A stretch of 5,336 nucleotides of DNA from Bacteriovoracaceae bacterium (lineage in GTDB: Bacteria; Bdellovibrionota; UBA1018): NCBI GenBank assembly GCA_947475645.1, contig CANJNU010000093.1, forward strand, positions 1-5,336, in the 5' to 3' direction. Below, in pieces: positions 1 through 5,336 of the stretch (its first letter is position 1; each line of letters starts with the position of its first letter). The notes under the pieces are model-generated. The model saw only the letters and a list, made by a program, of their open reading frames with translations, was not told the origin of the DNA and made no database searches. Both the position numbers and the translations under genes were made by a program.

Positions 1-379
1 AACCAATATTGATACAGGCCTCTTCAATGCCATACAAGTAGCCGCCATTGAAGCGTTGCGACAATCTGAGCCATTCGCTACACAAATGAGAAAGCTCTAC
101 CAGGAGCGCCGCGACATTTTGGTGCCGGCACTTCAACAGGCGGGCCTTCGCTGCTTCGATGCAAAAGCAACGATCTATGTTTGGGCCAAATTGCCCCAAG
201 CGTTGGAGGGCAAGAAGTCTTCCGAGCAGTTCGCGATCGATCTGATTCGAAACCAAGGAATCGTTTCGACTCCAGGTACCGGATTTGGAGCGGCGGGTGA
301 GGGTTACGTTCGTTTCACCCTGTGTTCTGACGTGCAAGTTCTTAAACAAGTTGCCGAAATCCTCAAAGCATCGTTATAA
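1..379 (+). CDS. Class I/II PLP-dependent aminotransferase, DapL/AlaC-like, C-terminal part (5' truncated by window edge)
   Basis: The reading frame is open from base 2 to the TAA at 377-379 and gives the last ~125 residues of an enzyme that normally has about 390-410. The fragment starts with NIDTGLFNAIQVAAIEAL, which matches the segment of LL-diaminopimelate aminotransferase and AlaC-type enzymes that follows the PLP lysine. The small C-terminal domain follows: YQERRDILVPAL, then KATIYVWAKLP, then STPGTGFG, then GEGYVRFTL. The Arg of YVRF (codon 311-313) is the family's substrate-carboxylate-binding arginine. The catalytic lysine lies upstream, outside the window. Family members transfer an amino group between an amino acid and a 2-oxo acid in the cytosol. 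LL-diaminopimelate synthesis (lysine and peptidoglycan) is possible, but a general alanine or other aminotransferase cannot be excluded from this end alone. The TTG at 56 is not a real start, because homology continues upstream of it. The gene ends 52 bases before etfB, with no obvious terminator between them. Confidence 0.88.
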   Translation, partial: TNIDTGLFNAIQVAAIEALRQSEPFATQMRKLYQERRDILVPALQQAGLRCFDAKATIYVWAKLPQALEGKKSSEQFAIDLIRNQGIVSTPGTGFGAAGEGYVRFTLCSDVQVLKQVAEILKASL

Positions 380-380
380 C
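351..380 (+). promoter_or_regulatory. Candidate sigma-70 promoter for etfBA-etfD
   Basis: TTGCCG (351-356, 4 of 6 to TTGACA) and TATAAC (375-380, 5 of 6 to TATAAT) are separated by 18 bases. The -10 element overlaps the stop codon of the aminotransferase gene. Transcription would start near 386-388, about 45 bases before the etfB ATG. The site fits a separate promoter for the etf operon. Matches of this quality also occur by chance, and read-through from the aminotransferase gene is equally possible. Confidence 0.35.
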
Positions 381-385
381 TAGGG

Positions 386-409
386 CATAAGTAGGCCTAC
401 ATAAGTGGG
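386..409. repeat. Direct repeat CATAAGTRGG x2 enclosing the perfect palindrome GTAGGCCTAC; possible operator
   Basis: CATAAGTAGG (386-395) is repeated as CATAAGTGGG (400-409), 9 of 10 bases identical with a 14-base period. Between and overlapping them lies the perfect 10-base palindrome GTAGGCCTAC (391-400). It lies in the 52-base gap before etfB, just downstream of the candidate -10 box, where a bound repressor could block transcription. The arms are short, so this could be chance. No specific regulator family is recognised. Confidence 0.35.
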
Positions 410-416
410 GCAATAC

Positions 417-422
417 GGAAGG
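417..422 (+). promoter_or_regulatory. Ribosome binding site of etfB (decides the start)
   Basis: GGAAGG lies 9 bases before the ATG at 432. This supports that ATG over the in-frame GTG at 405, which would place the Shine-Dalgarno inside the coding region and add nine residues not typical of EtfB. Confidence 0.75.
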
Positions 423-431
423 CGAAAGACC

Positions 432-1202
432 ATGAATATTTACGTTTGTATTAAACAAGTACCCGACACCGAGACAAAAATTAAGCTCAACGCTGACAGC
501 AGTTGGATCGATACCGCAGGCGTGAAATGGATTATGTCTCCCTTCGATGAATTTGCTGTCGAAGAAGCTCTTCGATTGAAGGAAAAAAACCCAGGAAGCA
601 CCGTAACTGTACTCTCAGCCGGACCCGCTCGAGTCATCGATTCGATTCGCACAGCTTTAGCGATGGGTTGCGATAGCGGGGTGCATGTAGAGATTGCCGA
701 GACGGCCGACAACAATCTTGCTGCGAAGGCTTTAGCTGGCGCCTTGAAGAAAGAGGCCCACGTAGACATCGTATTCTCAGGCAAAGAGGCGATTGATGAT
801 GGTGCGGCACAGACCAGCCAACTGATTGCCGAATATGTAGGAATTCCCTACGTTACGGTTGCCCTGAACGCAGAGTACGGTTCGACGGTGAAGGTAAAGC
901 GCGAAATTGAGGGAGGCGCATTCGAACTCTTTGAAGCACCGATGCCGCTTCTCATTGCTGCCCAAAAGGGCATGAATGAACCCCGTTACGCAAAGCTTCC
1001 CGAAATTATGAAGGCCAAGAAGAAGGAAGTAAAACTTCTCAAGATGGCTGACGTCGGCGTTTCTGAAACTGACCAGAAGATTCGTTATAGAAATCTCCAA
1101 TTGCCTCCGCCAAAACAGGCCGGCAAGAAAATCGCGGGCGATCCTGCCACTCAGGCAAAAGAGTTGGTTCGTCTGCTGCACGAAGAAGCGAAGGTGGTGT
1201 GA
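432..1202 (+). CDS. etfB: Electron transfer flavoprotein subunit beta
   Basis: Encodes 256 residues, the normal length for EtfB. With EtfA it forms the cytosolic heterodimer that takes electrons from acyl-CoA dehydrogenases and related flavoenzymes and passes them to a membrane quinone reductase. The N-terminus MNIYVCIKQVPDTETKI and the SPFDEFAVEEAL segment (36-47) are classic for the family. GKEAIDDGAAQTSQ (117-130) is the nucleotide-binding (AMP or flavin) loop. VKREIEGGAFELFEAPMP (155-172) corresponds to the EtfB signature region. NEPRYAKLPEIMKAKKK (182-198) matches the dehydrogenase recognition loop of classical ETFs, with Leu189 at the position of the anchoring leucine of human ETF-beta. 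Residues 210-256 form the C-terminal arm that wraps EtfA. ATG 432 was chosen for its GGAAGG and the family's usual N-terminus. The stop lies 2 bases before the etfA ATG, so the two are probably translationally coupled. Nothing looks broken. Confidence 0.96.
   Translation: MNIYVCIKQVPDTETKIKLNADSSWIDTAGVKWIMSPFDEFAVEEALRLKEKNPGSTVTVLSAGPARVIDSIRTALAMGCDSGVHVEIAETADNNLAAKALAGALKKEAHVDIVFSGKEAIDDGAAQTSQLIAEYVGIPYVTVALNAEYGSTVKVKREIEGGAFELFEAPMPLLIAAQKGMNEPRYAKLPEIMKAKKKEVKLLKMADVGVSETDQKIRYRNLQLPPPKQAGKKIAGDPATQAKELVRLLHEEAKVV
1191..1197 (+). promoter_or_regulatory. Ribosome binding site of etfA (within the end of etfB)
   Basis: AAGGTGG, one mismatch to AAGGAGG, ends 7 bases before the ATG at 1205. 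It favours ATG 1205 over the GTG at 1199, which would begin only 1 base after it. It lies in the last codons of etfB, which fits coupled translation. Confidence 0.65.
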
Positions 1203-1204
1203 TC

Positions 1205-2173
1205 ATGGCTAAAGTATTTGTCATTGCAGAACACAGAGACGGTCGGCTAAAAAAGGCTACATTTGAGCTTCTGGGCGCCTCGGCAGCCGCAGGAAACGAA
1301 ACGCACGCAATTCTATTAGGCGAAGGTGTGGCCGGACTTGCTACAGAGCTTGGACACAATGGTGCACAGACGGTTCACGTCGTGGAGAACGCGGCATTGA
1401 AGTTCTATACTTCCGAAGCCTATTCGAAAGTAATCGTCGAGATTTTGAAAAAGCACACTCCTGATGTGGTGCTGGCAAGTCACACCCCAACGGGTCGCGA
1501 TCTCATGCCTTGCGTTGCAGCTCGCATGAACGTGGGTCTGGCAAGCGATTGCACTCAACTTGCGTTCGAAGGAGCAAAAATTAAGGTACGTCGTCCGGTG
1601 TACTCGGGTAAGGCTACGGCCGAGGTCGAATTTTTGGCTTCAGGCCCTCAAATGGCCACAGTTCGTCCCAATGCCTTGGGTGTGCCCAAGGCCGATTCGG
1701 CACGCATTGCTAGCGTTGTAGCCGAGACGGGTAATTTCGCCGGACTGCTCACTCAAGTCACTGACGTGGTGAAGGGCTCAAGCGCCCGCCCCGATGTAAC
1801 AGAGGCTTCGATTGTGGTTTCTGGCGGAAGATCCATGAAGAGCGCCGAGAACTTCAAGATTCTTGAAGAACTGGCGGATATTCTCGGGGCGGCTGTAGGT
1901 GCATCACGTGCTGCAGTTGACTCGGGCTACCGTCCTCATCGCGACCAAGTGGGCCAAACCGGAAAAGTGGTCTCGCCCTTACTGTACATCGCCTGTGGCA
2001 TTAGTGGCGCTATTCAACATTTAGCGGGAATGAGAACATCCAAAACCATCGTGGCCATCAATCAAGATCCCGATGCTCCGATTTTTCAAGTCGCTGACTA
2101 TGGCGTCGTGGCCGACTTGTTTGCCGTGGTGCCAGCTTTGAAGGACGAGTTCAAAAAACTCAAAGATCACTAA
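1205..2173 (+). CDS. etfA: Electron transfer flavoprotein subunit alpha (FAD-binding)
   Basis: Encodes 322 residues, the usual EtfA length. The N-terminal domain I (about 1-190, starting [21 protein letters not shown]) packs against EtfB. The C-terminal domain II (about 200-315) binds the redox-active FAD. Visible FAD-site motifs are SGGRS (206-210), Arg235 in [16 protein letters not shown] (249-254), the EtfA signature [17 protein letters not shown] (260-276) and [17 protein letters not shown] (284-300). The protein is therefore expected to hold the FAD that shuttles electrons from dehydrogenases to the quinone oxidoreductase. The start is ATG 1205 because of AAGGTGG upstream and because [10 protein letters not shown] is the common EtfA N-terminus. 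GTG 1199, which overlaps the etfB stop, would add only two residues. etfB lies 2 bases upstream and the membrane oxidoreductase gene 40 bases downstream, so all three are probably one transcript. All key motifs are intact. Confidence 0.97.
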   Translation: MAKVFVIAEHRDGRLKKATFELLGASAAAGNETHAILLGEGVAGLATELGHNGAQTVHVVENAALKFYTSEAYSKVIVEILKKHTPDVVLASHTPTGRDLMPCVAARMNVGLASDCTQLAFEGAKIKVRRPVYSGKATAEVEFLASGPQMATVRPNALGVPKADSARIASVVAETGNFAGLLTQVTDVVKGSSARPDVTEASIVVSGGRSMKSAENFKILEELADILGAAVGASRAAVDSGYRPHRDQVGQTGKVVSPLLYIACGISGAIQHLAGMRTSKTIVAINQDPDAPIFQVADYGVVADLFAVVPALKDEFKKLKDH

Positions 2174-2200
2174 TCCTCATCGTCTTCAAGGAAAGATTAA

Positions 2201-2205
2201 AAGGA
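2201..2205 (+). promoter_or_regulatory. Ribosome binding site of etfD
   Basis: AAGGA ends 8 bases before the ATG at 2214. The 40-base gap between etfA and this gene also holds the inverted repeat GTCTTC (2182-2187) / GAAGAC (2204-2209), whose right arm touches the Shine-Dalgarno. A six-pair stem with a 16-base loop is weak, so regulation by it is only a guess. Confidence 0.6.
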
Positions 2206-2213
2206 AGACCACC

Positions 2214-4187
2214 ATGACCTGGCAAACATTTGCATTCCTCATCGTCGCAAGCGGCGCATTCGGATACTCAGGATACCGCTTTAGCATTCTGTACAAATTG
2301 ATGAAGCACCATCAAGGCAAAGCATTTCGCCTGAATAACCTACCAGCTCGGATTCAAACAGTCATTATAAACATATTGGGCCAGCAAGCTGTTCTAAAAA
2401 AAAGAGCCGCCGGCATCATGCACACGACGATCTTCTGGGGATTTATTCTGATTAGTTTGGGAACGGTCGAGCAATTCATCTCTACCCTCTACGCCCCAGC
2501 TAACTTCGAATTTATAGGTCAGAATCTTTATAGCCTTCTCGTTAAAGTGCAGGACTTCTTCACCGTCGCCATTCTCGTAGCGATTGCATACGCGTGTTAC
2601 CGTCGTTTTGTGATCAGGCCCGAGGGCTTGGGAAAGTCTCGCGACGCAAACATTGTTCTTACATTCACGGGCGCACTCATGGTGGCCATTCTATTCATGA
2701 ATGCATTCCACATTCTCGGGCAACAGCCCTGGTACGCTTCGGCGATGATTTTTTCAGAACCCTTATCACGGTGGATAGCCAACCTGAACGCTTCCCAAGA
2801 GACTTACGCAAGCCTAGGCACCTTTTTCAAATGGGTCCACATGCTCATTGTTCTAGGTTTCTCGATGTACATTCCCAGTTCTAAACATCTCCATATCGTA
2901 GCCGCTGGTCCGAACACGTTCATGCGAACCCTATCGCGTGAAAAGGGAATGAAGAAAATTAACTTTGAGGAAGAGGGTATCGAGCAGTTCGGCACGGGCA
3001 AGGTAACCGACCTAAGCTGGAAGGACGTTCTCGACTATTATTCGTGTACGGAATGTGGTCGCTGCCAAGACCTCTGCCCGGCCTACAATACTCAAAAACC
3101 TCTCTCTCCCAAGGCTCTTATTTTAGACCTAAAAGAGAACATGTACCGCAATAAGCAAGCCATCTTGGCCGCCGACTATGCCAGCGTTACGCATGTCATC
3201 GACGAGCACGTTACCGAAGACGTAATCTGGGCCTGCACCAGTTGTCGCGCCTGCGAGATTGCTTGTCCGGTGTTCATTGAGCATACAGACAAAATTTATG
3301 ACATTCGAAGAAGTTTGGTGATGATGGAGGGCCGCCTTCCAGCAGAGGCCCAAACCGTGATGAAGAACATGGAGAACAATTTCTCTCCGTGGGCGTTCTC
3401 ACCGTCGGATCGCGCAAACTGGGCAGAGGGAATGAATATTCCCACGATGGCCGAGGATTCGAACGTAGAGGTTCTACTTTGGGTAGGGTGTGCGGGGTCT
3501 TACGACGATCGCAACAAGAAGGTGCTTCGATCGTTTAGTAGTTTATTGAGAAAAGCGGGAGTGAAGTTCTCAATTCTCGGAACCGAGGAGCAGTGCACAG
3601 GCGATGCTGCTCGCCGCATAGGAAACGAGTACCTCTTCCAAACACTTGCACAGGCCAACATCGACACCTTAAATCGCTATCGGGTAAAGCAGATTGTTAC
3701 CGCCTGTCCTCATTGCTTCAATACACTCAAGAACGAGTACAAGGACTTTGGCGGAACGTACGAAGTCTTCCATCATTCGCAGTATTTGGCTCGATTGATT
3801 CAGGAAGGCAAGATTAAGCCAACCAAAGCGTGGGACGAAACCATTACTTTCCACGACAGTTGCTATCTGGGTCGGTGGAACAATATTTACGACCAACCTC
3901 GTAGTGTACTTCAGTCACTTCCCGCTGCACGAGTTGTCGAGATGAAGAACCACCACGATGCTTCGATGTGCTGCGGGGCCGGTGGCGGAAGAATGTGGAT
4001 GGAAGAGAAGATCGGCCAGAAAATTAATGTGGCCCGTACCGAGCAAGCGCTCGAGACAAAAGCCGGAATTGTGGCCTCTTCGTGTCCCTTCTGCATGACC
4101 ATGCTCACCGACGGCGTAAAGGGCAAAGATATGCAGGAGAAGGTGAGAGTATTGGACATTGCTGAACTCTTAGACCAGTCCGTCTAA
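2214..4187 (+). CDS. etfD: Membrane ETF:quinone oxidoreductase of the EtfD/EMO type (NarI-like membrane domain fused to HdrD-like Fe-S/CCG domains)
   Basis: Encodes 657 residues. About five hydrophobic segments (about 4-27, 68-88, 112-132, 147-168, 203-224) form a NarI-like, probably haem b-binding membrane domain. His70, His166, His209 and His225/His227 are possible haem ligands. The soluble part has two CxxCxxCxxxCP [4Fe-4S] motifs (C278, C281, C284, C288; C341, C344, C347, C351). Two CCG cysteine-rich domains follow: the first has C426, C461 and C498/C501, and the second has C550, C586-C587-G and C624/C627. This order is that of the DUF224-containing EMO of Syntrophomonas and EtfD of Mycobacterium, which pass electrons from reduced ETF to (mena)quinone. 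Position directly behind etfBA supports that role strongly. The cysteine-rich part should face the cytoplasm, where ETF is. Automatic annotation often calls such proteins 'heterodisulfide reductase-related Fe-S protein' or 'Fe-S oxidoreductase'. A heterodisulfide reductase role is unlikely here. The first CCG domain has CTG in place of CCG (461-463), which I recall as common in this family. Confidence 0.92.
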   Translation: MTWQTFAFLIVASGAFGYSGYRFSILYKLMKHHQGKAFRLNNLPARIQTVIINILGQQAVLKKRAAGIMHTTIFWGFILISLGTVEQFISTLYAPANFEFIGQNLYSLLVKVQDFFTVAILVAIAYACYRRFVIRPEGLGKSRDANIVLTFTGALMVAILFMNAFHILGQQPWYASAMIFSEPLSRWIANLNASQETYASLGTFFKWVHMLIVLGFSMYIPSSKHLHIVAAGPNTFMRTLSREKGMKKINFEEEGIEQFGTGKVTDLSWKDVLDYYSCTECGRCQDLCPAYNTQKPLSPKALILDLKENMYRNKQAILAADYASVTHVIDEHVTEDVIWACTSCRACEIACPVFIEHTDKIYDIRRSLVMMEGRLPAEAQTVMKNMENNFSPWAFSPSDRANWAEGMNIPTMAEDSNVEVLLWVGCAGSYDDRNKKVLRSFSSLLRKAGVKFSILGTEEQCTGDAARRIGNEYLFQTLAQANIDTLNRYRVKQIVTACPHCFNTLKNEYKDFGGTYEVFHHSQYLARLIQEGKIKPTKAWDETITFHDSCYLGRWNNIYDQPRSVLQSLPAARVVEMKNHHDASMCCGAGGGRMWMEEKIGQKINVARTEQALETKAGIVASSCPFCMTMLTDGVKGKDMQEKVRVLDIAELLDQSV

Positions 4188-4195
4188 GGACCCAC

Positions 4196-5336
4196 TCACT
4201 CAAGCGCTGATCTTAAAAGGGCCTGAGCGTCGCGTACGTTCAGGCCAAGCGTCGTTTTATACCACTCTTGAACTGCCTCGGGCGCTGATTCGCCTGAGTG
4301 TGCGCGTAGACACAGTTGAGCTCGATTCCCTGCCTGCGCCAAGCTACCTCCCAGTCCACCCGCAGAACAGTAGGCCTCATCCCAAAGCTCGCTGCCTCTT
4401 TTCGTAAATCCATCCACTAAAGCCTTCAGCTTCTCACTACTCCATTGATTGGGCTCTGGAAGATGAGGTGATTGAGCCTGGAGCCCATACTTGGGCTGAT
4501 TCTCATCGTGTTCAATGCCCTCGCTCGCGTCTTTGTCGCTCACCGCAACGTTAAAAAGCTGCCCACCGATTTTGAAATCGGCATCAACAAAAAGCGCAAT
4601 ATTCTGCGCGTGCTTCCAGGCCGGATAACGGTAAGCGCGCTCAACCTGTCTTGTTTTTTGTTGGGGCTCGGTTTCGGTATAGGTCTCTTGCCTTGTGCGA
4701 GGAACCTGTTGCCACTGAAAGCTCTTCGTCGTGGAGTCGTATTGCGAAACACTTTCGGTATAGCTCACCGTCCGAGTCTTGGTGACCATCACCTGCTCAA
4801 CGTATTGCTCGGGTTCGAAGTAGTTCTTCACTAGAACGACGCCCGACTTGCTACGCTCGACGCTCAGATTACCTTTAAAGCTTCCTTGTGCCGACTTCGC
4901 CCCCCCGGCTTCAAACCAAGGCAAAGCATGAAACGCCTTCTGTAGCTTTTGAGTAAGCCCCGCATAGACCTCGGGACTCAGCCCGTCCGGACGATTCGAA
5001 AGCTGCAGGCTTCCATAAAGCTCTCCGTTCAGTGCGGTACGAGTGGCGGTCGAGAGTTTTACCGACTCACCCCAATAGCCGCAATATTCGGATACAAATT
5101 GTGCGAACCAGGGTTGCTCGTCTGCCAATTCCGCCTTCATCTTTGCGCACGAGGCCTTACCCGCATTCAGCACTCGGGCGCGCAGGGGCGTGGTCGTCTT
5201 CGGGGGAAAAACACCCCCCAAAAGCTTCAGAAGTCTCTGCGAGCGCAAAGGGAACTCGGCCTTGATCTCGGCATCGACGCGACTGATAAAAAACCGCGTC
5301 AGCAATTCCACTTCTTCTTCTTGCGTAAATGAAGCC
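4196..5336 (-). CDS. Protein of unknown function with Tyr/Thr/Glu-rich imperfect repeat (5' end beyond window)
   Basis: The frame runs from the right edge to the TGA at 4196-4198, at least 379 residues. The GTG at 5309-5311 has no Shine-Dalgarno and eight more open codons (ASFTQEEE) precede it, so the true start is probably outside the window. I do not recognise the family. Counting from that GTG, residues 1-130 look like a mixed, partly helical domain. Residues 175-190 and 202-217 are an imperfect repeat of the form TR-x2-[ST]-Y-T-E, followed by a third KTRQVERAYRYP. Residues 238-262 (ALFVDADFKIGGQLFNVAVSD in part) look like beta strands, and 290-371 look helical. Four cysteines fall in two close pairs, C55/C77 and C315/C334. 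They could form disulfides if the protein is exported, but any signal peptide would be in the missing part. No membrane segment is visible. The gene converges on etfD, with 8 bases between the stops, so it is unlikely to be co-regulated with it. The long intact frame and smooth composition support real coding. Confidence 0.8.
   Translation of the reverse strand, partial: ASFTQEEEVELLTRFFISRVDAEIKAEFPLRSQRLLKLLGGVFPPKTTTPLRARVLNAGKASCAKMKAELADEQPWFAQFVSEYCGYWGESVKLSTATRTALNGELYGSLQLSNRPDGLSPEVYAGLTQKLQKAFHALPWFEAGGAKSAQGSFKGNLSVERSKSGVVLVKNYFEPEQYVEQVMVTKTRTVSYTESVSQYDSTTKSFQWQQVPRTRQETYTETEPQQKTRQVERAYRYPAWKHAQNIALFVDADFKIGGQLFNVAVSDKDASEGIEHDENQPKYGLQAQSPHLPEPNQWSSEKLKALVDGFTKRGSELWDEAYCSAGGLGGSLAQAGNRAQLCLRAHSGESAPEAVQEWYKTTLGLNVRDAQALLRSALE
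4220..4246. terminator. GC-rich hairpin at the convergent gene ends; candidate (possibly bidirectional) terminator
   Basis: GGCCTGAGCGT (4220-4230) pairs with ACGTTCAGGCC (4236-4246) over 11 base pairs, one of them G-U, around a 5-base loop. Read on the plus strand it begins 33 bases after the etfD stop, but the T run (4255-4258) comes 8 bases after the stem, which is later than ideal. Read on the minus strand, C then UUUU follow the stem at once, a better intrinsic shape, but termination there would cut the message before the TGA at 4196-4198 of the minus-strand gene. A role in ending etfD transcription is therefore the more sensible reading. The stem also encodes protein, so chance is possible. 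Confidence 0.4.

Noticed and set aside
405..431. In-frame upstream GTG as the start of etfB
   Set aside because: It would add nine residues atypical of EtfB and bury the good GGAAGG site at 417-422 inside the gene. ATG 432 gives the canonical MNIYVCIKQVPDTE start.
1199..1204. GTG at 1199 overlapping the etfB stop as the start of etfA
   Set aside because: It is only 1 base from the end of AAGGTGG. ATG 1205 has proper spacing and gives the common [10 protein letters not shown] start.
440..1359. Minus-strand open frames of 106-134 codons opposite etfB and the start of etfA
   Set aside because: They lie fully opposite well-supported etf genes, lack family-like motifs and have no sensible ribosome binding context. 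They are antisense shadows.
2214..4187. Heterodisulfide reductase (HdrD/HdrE) of methanogens
   Set aside because: The domain order is similar, but the gene follows bacterial etfBA and shows the EtfD/EMO arrangement. Nothing else in the window suggests methanogenesis.
5202..5219. G5/C6 inverted repeat (GGGGG, 7-base spacer, CCCCCC) as a terminator or regulatory hairpin
   Set aside because: It lies in the middle of an intact reading frame encoding GGVFPPK. The stem is 5 bp and no transcript end is expected there.
4472..5332. Plus-strand open frames (about 4472-4834, 4949-5332, 5032-5265) opposite the unknown gene
   Set aside because: The minus-strand frame is continuous over the whole region, with plausible protein composition. 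The plus frames are short, overlap one another and are Arg/Pro/Leu-rich in the manner of antisense shadows.
1..5336. Mobile element, CRISPR array, tRNA or rRNA
   Set aside because: No transposase or integrase motifs, regularly spaced repeats or structural RNA signatures were seen on either strand, and nearly all of the sequence is taken up by the five genes.

Overview
The window is an ordinary, gene-dense bacterial chromosome segment of roughly balanced base composition (about 50% GC by eye). It holds four protein-coding genes on the plus strand, the first cut by the left edge, and one on the minus strand, cut by the right edge. The gene content (a DapL-like aminotransferase, then etfB, etfA and a fused membrane iron-sulfur oxidoreductase) suggests a respiring Gram-negative or delta-proteobacterial-type organism, perhaps Bdellovibrionota-like. 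That placement is an inference from general knowledge and is not proven by the sequence.

Left part (1-379): the last ~125 residues of a class I/II PLP-dependent aminotransferase of the LL-diaminopimelate aminotransferase/AlaC type. A candidate sigma-70 promoter (351-380) sits in its last codons. A short repeat/palindrome (386-409) lies just downstream, before the etf genes.

Centre (432-4187): a tight three-gene operon. etfB and etfA are separated by 2 bases, and the 657-residue fusion protein follows after 40 bases. EtfB and EtfA form the soluble electron transfer flavoprotein, which collects electrons from acyl-CoA dehydrogenases and similar flavoenzymes. The third protein has a NarI-like membrane domain, two [4Fe-4S] ferredoxin-type motifs and two cysteine-rich CCG domains. 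This is the architecture of EtfD/EMO, the membrane ETF:(mena)quinone oxidoreductase that does the job of ETF-QO in many bacteria. Together the three genes make a complete route from fatty-acid or amino-acid oxidation to the quinone pool.

Right part (4196-5336, minus strand): a convergent gene of unknown function, only 8 bases from the end of etfD. It encodes a soluble-looking protein with a Tyr/Thr/Glu/Arg-rich imperfect repeat and four cysteines in two close pairs. Its N-terminus lies outside the window. A strong GC-rich hairpin at 4220-4246, inside its last codons, is the best candidate for a terminator between the two converging units.

I saw no tRNA, rRNA, CRISPR array, insertion sequence or other mobile element, and no clear sign of a new biological system. 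The points most worth a second look are the linked etfBA-etfD module, the repeat at the probable etf transcription start, the terminator-like hairpin inside the opposing gene and the unrecognised repeat-bearing protein.
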